7,664 nt of DNA from Planctomycetaceae bacterium (GTDB taxonomy: Bacteria > Planctomycetota > Planctomycetia > Pirellulales > Pirellulaceae), in assembly GCA_012965455.1 (NCBI GenBank), contig DTSG01000501.1:1-7664 (forward strand), read 5' to 3'. Under the pieces are notes generated by a model. That model was not told where the DNA came from and made no database searches. It saw only the letters and a program-made list of their open reading frames with translations. The translations under genes were made by a program, and so were the position numbers. This document shows positions 1-6,349 of the stretch, piece after piece; the stretch's first letter is position 1; every line of letters starts with the position of its first letter.

Positions 1-711
1 TGGAAGTGTCAATTGTTTGAACCGTTGATTGCCTCAGCGGCGAAGCAAGGTGCAGATATCATCGTGTTACCGGAGACGTTGACGTACTATCACCGAGGTT
101 TGAAATATGCCGACTGTGCTGAATCCATCCCTGGTGAGTCGACGGACTATTTTGGCACACTCGCCAAGAAATATGATCTCTATATTGTGGCTGGGCTGCT
201 TGAACGCGATGGTCGGCTGATCTACAACGTGGCAACACTGATCAGTCCTACAGGTAAAATGACGGGTAAATACCGTAAAGTCACGTTGCCGCGAGGTGAA
301 ATTGAAGGTGGAATTACGCCAGGCGACGAATACCCCGTGTTTGAGACTCGGTTTGGAAAAGTTGGGATGATGATTTGTTATGATGGGTTTTTCCCAGAGG
401 TTGCTCGTGAGTTAAGCAACAACGGTGCCGAGATTATATGTTGGCCAGTTTGGGGCTGTAATCCAATGCTGGGCGCTGCTCGCGCTTGCGAAAATCACGT
501 GTTTGTTATTAGTAGTACCTACACCGATGTAGAACGTAACTGGATGATCACGGCAGTTTATGGTCGCGATGGACAAGTATTAACAAGTGCTGAAAAATTC
601 GGTGAAGTTGTCATCACCGAAGTAGATTTAAATCGACCATTGCATTGGACAAGCTTGGGTGACTTTAAGGCTCAACTAAATAGCCATCGCCCTGTGGTCA
701 ATGGAAGATAA
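1..711 (+). CDS. Carbon-nitrogen hydrolase (nitrilase superfamily), 5' end outside window
   Basis: This enzyme should hydrolyse a C-N bond of an amide, carbamoyl or nitrile substrate in the cytoplasm; the substrate cannot be told from sequence. The reading frame is open from base 1, so the N-terminus is missing, and the in-frame TTG at 13 is unlikely to be the true start. 236 residues are visible. The catalytic triad of the superfamily is intact: Glu in VLPET (codon 73-75), Lys in KYRKVTL (codon 277-279) and the nucleophile Cys in MMICYDGFFPE (codon 376-378). The segment WPVWGCNP, the phrase ARACENHVFVISSTY and the C-terminal LGDFKAQLNSHRP resemble nitrilase-like proteins common in Planctomycetes (recalled, not searched). 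Full members are about 260-300 residues, so perhaps 30-60 are missing. It ends 14 bases before the next gene and is probably co-transcribed with it. The family call is firm; the substrate is unknown. Confidence 0.93.
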   Translation, partial: WKCQLFEPLIASAAKQGADIIVLPETLTYYHRGLKYADCAESIPGESTDYFGTLAKKYDLYIVAGLLERDGRLIYNVATLISPTGKMTGKYRKVTLPRGEIEGGITPGDEYPVFETRFGKVGMMICYDGFFPEVARELSNNGAEIICWPVWGCNPMLGAARACENHVFVISSTYTDVERNWMITAVYGRDGQVLTSAEKFGEVVITEVDLNRPLHWTSLGDFKAQLNSHRPVVNGR

Positions 712-715
712 CGCT

Positions 716-719
716 AGGA
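716..719 (+). promoter_or_regulatory. Ribosome binding site of the two-helix membrane protein gene
   Basis: AGGA lies six bases before the ATG at 726, in the 14-base gap after the hydrolase stop. It supports that start and independent translation initiation within a shared transcript. Confidence 0.6.
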
Positions 720-725
720 TCGGAA

Positions 726-1502
726 ATGTCTGAACAAACACTGCTACCGGATGATTGGGATGTTCCAGATAGCTTTAGACAACGATTGGGCACGGAAATT
801 GGTCGACAACGATTAATGGTCGCTGACCAACAATTGTTGCTGGTACTGCATGCACCACCCGCGGCGAATGACAATACGCGAAAAGGTCGCCTGTTTTGGC
901 GGGATGTGCTCGGCGAGTGGAGTTCGAGTGAACCGAGCGAGGGCAGCCAAACAATACAATCACATCTTGAGAATTATGAAGCTGTTATTGATGAATTAGA
1001 TCGACTCGAAGATGCAGCGACTACGGCGGATCGATATTTTCAAATACTTGAGCGGTTGATGCCTTTGGAGCGTTCTTCGATACACCTGTATGAGGTACTG
1101 CAAGAAGCACGCAAAGAATGTCCGGAGTGCCGTGAAATCATTGATTTTCGAGATCGAGCGTATGTGATTAAGCGAACGGCAGAATTGCTGCTGGCAGCCA
1201 CTAGAAATTCAATGAAGTTAATAGTCGTTCGCCGCTCTGAAGAGCATGCCAAGGCGAGTCACAAAATGGCTGTGGCCGCTCACCGTTTGAATATATTGGC
1301 CGCATTTTTCTTCCCCATTATCACGGTTACGGCTATTTTGGGGCTCGACATGCCTCGTGTGTTGCAGATTGTTGGAATCCAGCTTACACCGGACACGGCG
1401 GCAAAAGTTGTCCCGTTGATGTTTATCGTTTTGGTGTTGTGCTGCATGGGAATCGGCTGGCAATTGATGCGTTTGATCAATCGGCCACCCCGTAAGCGGT
1501 AA
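726..1502 (+). CDS. Two-helix membrane protein, CorA-like architecture, function unknown
   Basis: The protein has 258 residues and no recognised family name. The first 60 or so residues look like a small alpha/beta domain (hydrophobic strand QQLLLVLHAPP, then KGRLFWRD). Residues about 75-187 are strongly helical and charged, with a CPEC motif at 132-135. Two membrane helices follow at about 188-208 and 228-248, ending in a basic tail (RPPRKR). A long helical soluble part leading into two C-terminal membrane helices is the layout of CorA-type divalent cation channels. The first helix (FFFPIITVTAILGL) also resembles the CorA pore helix. However, the CorA GMN signature that should follow is absent, with GLDMP in its place, so ion transport is only a guess. 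The ATG at 726 has a Shine-Dalgarno sequence. The gene follows the hydrolase and converges with the minus-strand operon 40 bases downstream. Confidence 0.8.
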   Translation: MSEQTLLPDDWDVPDSFRQRLGTEIGRQRLMVADQQLLLVLHAPPAANDNTRKGRLFWRDVLGEWSSSEPSEGSQTIQSHLENYEAVIDELDRLEDAATTADRYFQILERLMPLERSSIHLYEVLQEARKECPECREIIDFRDRAYVIKRTAELLLAATRNSMKLIVVRRSEEHAKASHKMAVAAHRLNILAAFFFPIITVTAILGLDMPRVLQIVGIQLTPDTAAKVVPLMFIVLVLCCMGIGWQLMRLINRPPRKR

Positions 1503-1542
1503 GCAAAATCTCAAAACAGCAGCCTACTGAGTTGCTCGAGCG

Positions 1543-4500
1543 CTATTTTGACATGCTTTCGTCAAGGTTCAAAATCAAGCTACTGACCGCGGCATAGGCT
1601 GCCAGTTCGCTAGGTTCCAGGTCAGCCGGTGCGGGGCGTTGGCCGCCACCGGCAAGATATTGTTTCGCTAACTCGGGCGTCGCAACAAATTCACGTAATC
1701 GATCTTGGAATTCAGCCAATAGAATTCCCCTTTCGACGTTTGTCGCTCGCCGCGAAGTCGCCAGACGGAACGCGTATTCGATGCGGTCGGCGGGCGCGTC
1801 GCCGCCTTCACGGATGATACGTTCTCCGAGCACTCGGGCTGCTTCGACGAATTGTGGGTCGTTGAGTGTCACGAGCGCTTGCAGCGGAGTGTTTGTCATT
1901 TCACGTCTCGTGCGACAAGCGGTTCTACCGTCGGCTCCAAGAATACGAATATTGGCAGCTGGGATTTGCCGTTTCCAATAGGTATAAAGGCTACGTCGAT
2001 ATAAGTCACCGCCAGTGCTGACGGTGAATTTTGCGGTCGAAGGTCCGATCGCGTCGCGGCCGAAAATTTCTGCCGGTTGATATGGGTGTACGCCTGGCCC
2101 ACCCCGCTTATTGACTAGTAATCCGCTGGTGCTCAGCACATGATCGCGGAGGAATTCTGCGGGTAGCCGTCGACGGGGGCCGTGAGCGAGCAGTCGATTG
2201 CTGGGGTCGATTTGAGTCAGATCCGAGGAACGTCTGCTAGTTTGGCGATATGTAGCGGAGAGAACGATACTACGCAGTAGAGCTTTAACATCCCAGCCCG
2301 AGGCAACAAAATTGGCGGTGAGATGATCAAGCAGCGCTTGATGACTGGGTTGATCGCCTTGGGTTCCGAAGTCCTCTGATGTCTTAACGATGCCGGTGCC
2401 AAAGAGCATTTGCCAATAACGATTTACGGCGACTCGGCCGGTAAGTGGATTGTGGGGATTGGTTAGCCATGTTGCTAAGCCAAGTCGGTTTTTAGGTAGG
2501 TCATCTTCGTAGAGCATAATGGAGTCAAGGGCAGCGGTGGTTAGTTCCTCGCCTGGTTGATCGTATTCACCTCGTAACAACAAATAATTTGTCCGTTGCT
2601 TTGTCATGTCACCGGCAACCATCGTCACGCTGGCAGCTCCTTCGATGGTTTTCTTTTCAGCGGTTCGGGCGGTTTGTCGTTTTCGCTCAGTGGCGAACCC
2701 GGTCCAAGTTGCTTTGAATTGTTTTAGTTGTTCCGCTGGTTCTGTAGGCAGCGTGGCTTTCGTCGCCGCGAATGGGTTGCCTGAAAGCGAGATTTTAAGT
2801 TCCAGAGGGACGCCGCCAGCGGACGTTTTGTCAAAGCGAATTTTTAAGGCCAGTTGTCGTTTTGCAGCGATTGAATGTGGTGGTTGTAAAGCGAGGATGA
2901 CAGGTTTTGTATCCGTTGACTTGTGCAATGTGATTTTCGTGTTGCCGGCGATTTTTAGCGGGGTTGGTTTCGCGAGGTTACCGGGAGCGTGGACATTGAT
3001 GGACAGAATTTCGATTTGCGTTGTTTGATTGCTTTGGATTTGCAGCGCGGTCAATTCCCCAGCAGCGACATTGAATGTCAGAGTGGTTTCCAGTGGTTCG
3101 GTGCTAGGTTGCGCTGCCCCGGCAGGTAGTGTGTTACGAACGGCGGATTTTTTGAGAGTGCGTGTGGCAATGACTTTACGTTGTTCATCGAGGATTTCGA
3201 TAGAAGTGTTGTCGAGACGTTCTGGGCAACAGTCTGTGCGATTCCAAACGACAATACTGTCAATGTCGGTGGATTTCCCTAGATCAAGTTCCCACCAAGC
3301 GCCGGATTGTTCCGTCGTGCACGAGCAAGTTGCAAAGCTGCCGTTGTGGTTGCCATCGATAGCTTTGGCAGCCGGCGAGTTTGGATAGTTACTGGATTGA
3401 GTCGCTTTTCCACTGGGAGCGATATTGATATCGTTGGAAAAGACTTGGACTTCCGCCATCGTCAAAAACTGAGTTTGGGTAGCGGAATGACTGATGCGGA
3501 CATAGCGTCCCTGGTACTGGGGCTGTGGTTGTTGTTTTGGCAGAGGATCAACTGAGTTAGCAGCGTGGTTGATAGCCACGAGCCACTGATTTTGTGTATT
3601 CCAATGTTTGTTTTTGATTAGAGTGGGTGCGATCCAAGTGATTGGTTTGGCAACGTCGTCGAGCCATTGTTGGAAATCCGAGAGTAGTGCTGGTGGTGTT
3701 GTTTGCAGTGTGGTTTTGAGCGTTTCAAGTTCCGCATTAATAGCGGCAATGCGTTCTGTTTGAACGGGTGTGAGGCTACGTAGTACGGGATCAGTGGCAC
3801 CTTTAGTATTGCCGTTACCGACGAGGCTGTTGAAAAATCCGGCAAATTGAAAGTACTCGCGTTGAGTCATCGGATCGTATTTGTGGTCGTGGCATTGAGC
3901 ACACTTGAGAGTGAGTCCCAGCATTGCTGTGGCCGTTGTGTTGACTCGATCAATAAGGTACTTCACGCGGTAGTCTTCTTGGATGATACCGCCTTCATTG
4001 GAGGTCGGGTTGTTACGCAGAAAGCCAGTGGCTGTTTGTTGAGCGACTGTGGCAGCGGGCAATAGATCGCCGGCGATTTGCCACGTGATAAAATCGTTAT
4101 AGGGTAAGTTGGCGTTGAAAGCGTCGACAACCCAGTCGCGCCAAGGGTAGATAGATCTTTCATGATCTTCGAAGAGACCGTCGGTGTCGCCATAGCGTGC
4201 GACGTCGAGCCATTCGGTTGCCAGGCGTTCTCCGTAGGCTGGCGAGTTCAAAAGTCGATCGACAACGCGCTCGAAGGCATTTTCAGAGAGGTCATTCTCA
4301 AACGTATCGATTTCACTGAGAGTGGGAGGTAGGCCGGTAAGGTCAAAGGTGACACGTCGTAGCCAACGTTGGCGACTTGCGGCAGGGGCGGGTGGGAGAT
4401 TGTTTGCTTCGAGTTCTTGTAGCACGAAGCTGTCGATTTCATTGATGGGCCAGCGTTGTTGATTGACATGAGGCTGGGGTTGATTCGTTGGTGCGATAAA

Positions 4501-4872
4501 TGCCCAATGTCGCTCCCATTTAGCACCTTCACTAATCCAACGCTTGAGCAGTTTGATTTCTGCAGCAGTGAGTTTTAGGTTGGATTCCGGGGGCGGCATT
4601 GGTTGGTCGGGATCGGTAATTCTAGCGACAAGTTCACTGGCGTTTAAGTTACCCGGTACGATTGCGGTGTTGCCGCTGTCGGGCAATTCCGCGGTCGCGT
4701 GTTGTTCGATGTCTAAGCGCAGATCAGCTTCTCGAGTAGCGGCGTCGGGACCATGGCACGTGAAACAACGGTCGGTGAGAATCGGCCGGATGTGTTTGTT
4801 AAACGAAATGGGTTCTGTTGCGTTTGCCACGGAAGTCAGGACCATGATCAGTAGCATTGAGATAATACGCAT
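1543..4872 (-). CDS. PSCyt1-PSCyt2-PSD1 protein (DUF1549/DUF1553) with inserted F-type-lectin-like domain
   Basis: A predicted exported 1109-residue protein of the planctomycete cytochrome c / DUF1549 / DUF1553 family; its biochemical role is not established. From the chosen start: a Sec signal peptide at 1-18 (hydrophobic MLLIMVL, cleavage after ANA); planctomycete cytochrome c at about 22-120 with haem motif CFTCH at 36-40; DUF1549 at about 145-352 with a second CxxCH (CAQCHDH, 324-330); a discoidin-fold insert at about 455-565; a beta-rich linker at about 590-760; and DUF1553 at about 795-1060 (NRYWQMLFGTG, TSEDFG, NTPLQALVTLNDPQFVE). The C-terminus, LILNLDE, is also typical. The insert carries AIDGN, WWELDLG and RTDCCPER, which recall F-type lectins. 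The ATG at 4872 is preferred over in-frame ATGs at 4929 and 4923 because it places the signal peptide at the N-terminus. It lies 19 bases after the DUF1501 stop, with only a weak GGA about 13 bases upstream, so translational coupling is possible. The frame is intact, without internal stops. Confidence 0.93.
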   Translation of the reverse strand: MRIISMLLIMVLTSVANATEPISFNKHIRPILTDRCFTCHGPDAATREADLRLDIEQHATAELPDSGNTAIVPGNLNASELVARITDPDQPMPPPESNLKLTAAEIKLLKRWISEGAKWERHWAFIAPTNQPQPHVNQQRWPINEIDSFVLQELEANNLPPAPAASRQRWLRRVTFDLTGLPPTLSEIDTFENDLSENAFERVVDRLLNSPAYGERLATEWLDVARYGDTDGLFEDHERSIYPWRDWVVDAFNANLPYNDFITWQIAGDLLPAATVAQQTATGFLRNNPTSNEGGIIQEDYRVKYLIDRVNTTATAMLGLTLKCAQCHDHKYDPMTQREYFQFAGFFNSLVGNGNTKGATDPVLRSLTPVQTERIAAINAELETLKTTLQTTPPALLSDFQQWLDDVAKPITWIAPTLIKNKHWNTQNQWLVAINHAANSVDPLPKQQPQPQYQGRYVRISHSATQTQFLTMAEVQVFSNDINIAPSGKATQSSNYPNSPAAKAIDGNHNGSFATCSCTTEQSGAWWELDLGKSTDIDSIVVWNRTDCCPERLDNTSIEILDEQRKVIATRTLKKSAVRNTLPAGAAQPSTEPLETTLTFNVAAGELTALQIQSNQTTQIEILSINVHAPGNLAKPTPLKIAGNTKITLHKSTDTKPVILALQPPHSIAAKRQLALKIRFDKTSAGGVPLELKISLSGNPFAATKATLPTEPAEQLKQFKATWTGFATERKRQTARTAEKKTIEGAASVTMVAGDMTKQRTNYLLLRGEYDQPGEELTTAALDSIMLYEDDLPKNRLGLATWLTNPHNPLTGRVAVNRYWQMLFGTGIVKTSEDFGTQGDQPSHQALLDHLTANFVASGWDVKALLRSIVLSATYRQTSRRSSDLTQIDPSNRLLAHGPRRRLPAEFLRDHVLSTSGLLVNKRGGPGVHPYQPAEIFGRDAIGPSTAKFTVSTGGDLYRRSLYTYWKRQIPAANIRILGADGRTACRTRREMTNTPLQALVTLNDPQFVEAARVLGERIIREGGDAPADRIEYAFRLATSRRATNVERGILLAEFQDRLREFVATPELAKQYLAGGGQRPAPADLEPSELAAYAAVSSLILNLDESMSK

Positions 4873-4891
4873 GTTGTTTTCTGCATCCAGA

Positions 4892-6338
4892 CTACGCGAG
4901 AATTGGTTTAACGACTTTGCCATGGACATCGGTCAGTCGGAATTGGCGACCTTGGTGCTTAAAGGTTAGTTGTTCGTGGTTGACTCCCAGACAATGTAAC
5001 ATGGTGGCATTCAGGTCATGAATATGAACGGGGTTTTCTTGCACGTTATAGCTGAAATCATCTGTTTCCCCGTAAACGACCCCCCCCCTGAATACCTCCG
5101 CCGGCCATCCATTTTGTATAGCACCGTGGGTGATGGTCACGACCGTAATTTGTTTTGGTCAGTCCCCCCTGACAGTAAATCGTGCGGCCGAATTCGCCAC
5201 CCCAAATAACGAGCGTGTCTTCCAGCATTCCGCGCTGTTTCAGGTCGTTAATCAGTGCGGCGCAAGGTTGGTCAATGATTCCACATTGACGGCGAATGTC
5301 TTTCGGAAGATTCCCATGTTGATCCCATTGGCGAATGAACACCTGAGTGAATCGCACATCTCGTTCTGCGAGCCGACGGGCCAACAGGCAGTTTGCGGCA
5401 AACGTGCCAGGTTTCATGACATCCGGCCCGTACATGTCCAGTGTGGACTGTGTCTCACCGGAGATATCGGTCAGTTCCGGCACGGATGTCTGCATCCGGT
5501 AGGCCATTTCATACTGGGCGATACGCGATTGGATTTCCGGGTCACCCACATCGTCGAAACGATCCTGATTCAGCAGTGCCAGTTTGTCCAGCATTTTCCG
5601 TCGCATCTTGCTGGAAATTCCTTTGGGATTTGAGAGGTACAACACAGGATCGCCGGTTGACCTTAATGAGACTCCTTGATGTCGGGTGGAGAGCCAGCCG
5701 GACCCCCACAGACGGGCATACAGTGCCTGACCGCCAAACCCACCGTTTACGGTTGAGTGGAGGACCACAAAGGCAGGAAGATTTTCATTCATACTACCTA
5801 AACCATACGAGAGCCAGGCACCGGTACTGGGTCGGCCAGGCAGTTGGCTGCCGGTTTGAATGTAGGTAATGGCCGGGTCATGATTAATCGCTTCGGTATT
5901 GACGGTTCTGATGACGGCCAAATCGTCGATCACACCTGCTGTATGAGGAAGGAGTTCGCTGATCCATGCGCCGTGTTGACCATGTTGCTTGAACTGAAAA
6001 GTCGAGGGTGCGATGGGAAATCGTTTTTGCCCGGAAGTCATGGTGGTTATTCGTTGGCCGTTACGTACCGAATCGGGCAAGTCCTTGTCGTACCACTCTT
6101 GCATCTTCGGTTTATAATCCCACATATCCAGCTGTGAGGGCGCTCCGGACATGAACAGGTAAATCACGCGTTTTGCTTTCGGTGCGAAGTGCGGTGCATC
6201 CAGAGCGCTGGCGGTTGGACTGGCAAATGCAGCTGGGTTCATCAATGAAGTTAGCGCTGCGGCGCCGAGGCCCGTCGCTGCACGGCCGAAAAAATGTCGA
6301 CGTGTTTCAATCAATTCCGCTTCTCGAATGGGATTCAT
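4892..6338 (-). pseudogene. DUF1501 protein, Tat-exported, interrupted by a +1 frameshift in a G run
   Basis: DUF1501 proteins belong to the alkaline phosphatase/sulfatase-like fold and pair with PSD1 proteins in planctomycetes; their reaction is unproven. The ATG at 6338 has a good Shine-Dalgarno sequence. The N-terminus has a twin-arginine signal (TRRHFFGR at 12-19, then a hydrophobic GLGAAALTSL), so folded export is expected. Family motifs seen are FMSGAPSQLDMWD-like text, NHDPAITYIQTGSQLPGRPS, VIWGGEFGRT and GRDHHPRCYTKW. After Gln417 the coding strand has nine G in a row, the frame shifts, and translation ends at a TGA (5060-5058), giving 426 residues. The family-like C-terminus (VVYGETDDFSYN, VHIHDLNATMLHCLG, RLTDVHG) continues in another frame to a TAG at 4894-4892. 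With eight G the product would be 481 residues, normal for the family. Both halves otherwise look well conserved, so this is a very recent mutation, a sequencing error, or a slippage or phase-variable site. Treat the gene as possibly functional. Confidence 0.9.
5080..5088. repeat. Nine-base C/G homopolymer at the DUF1501 frameshift
   Basis: The plus strand carries nine consecutive C, read as nine G in the DUF1501 coding strand directly after the CA of the Gln417 codon. Eight G would join the two reading frames as Ile-Gln-Gly-Gly-Val-Val-Tyr-Gly, the family-like reading. Mononucleotide runs of this length are prone to replication slippage, polymerase slippage and sequencing error. Confidence 0.95.
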
Positions 6339-6344
6339 GGTTTT

Positions 6345-6349
6345 TCCTT
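6345..6349 (-). promoter_or_regulatory. Ribosome binding site of the DUF1501 gene
   Basis: On the minus strand AAGGA sits six bases before the ATG at 6338 and directly after the TAA of the upstream PSD1 gene. It is the clearest Shine-Dalgarno site in the operon. It fixes the DUF1501 start, placing the twin-arginine motif at residues 13-14. Confidence 0.75.

Noticed and set aside
13..15. TTG as the start of the carbon-nitrogen hydrolase
   Set aside because: The frame is open to base 1, and the family needs an N-terminal strand and helix before the catalytic Glu segment that a start here would remove.
1518..1536. Possible terminator hairpin between the convergent genes (AGCAGC / GTTGCT with a 7-base loop)
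   Set aside because: Only six pairs with one G-U on the plus strand and no T run directly after it. On the minus strand, where a T-rich stretch does follow, the wobble becomes an A-C mismatch. Too weak to call.
2606..3388. Two plus-strand open frames of 140 and 119 codons inside the large PSD1 gene
   Set aside because: They lie antisense to a well-supported family member, show no recognisable domains and have low-complexity Val/Ser/Arg-rich text typical of antisense shadows.
4872..5080. Assembly chimera joining two operons at the G run
   Set aside because: The sequence on both sides aligns to one continuous DUF1501 protein of normal length with a single base removed, so a join of unrelated pieces is not needed.
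5164..5169. Second homopolymer (six C) as another frameshift site
   Set aside because: The DUF1501 frame reads correctly through it (TIYCQGGLTKTNYGRDHHP), so no base is gained or lost there.
5130..5869. Plus-strand open frames of 167 and 142 codons opposite DUF1501
   Set aside because: They are antisense to clear DUF1501 motifs, overlap each other in different frames and resemble no known family.
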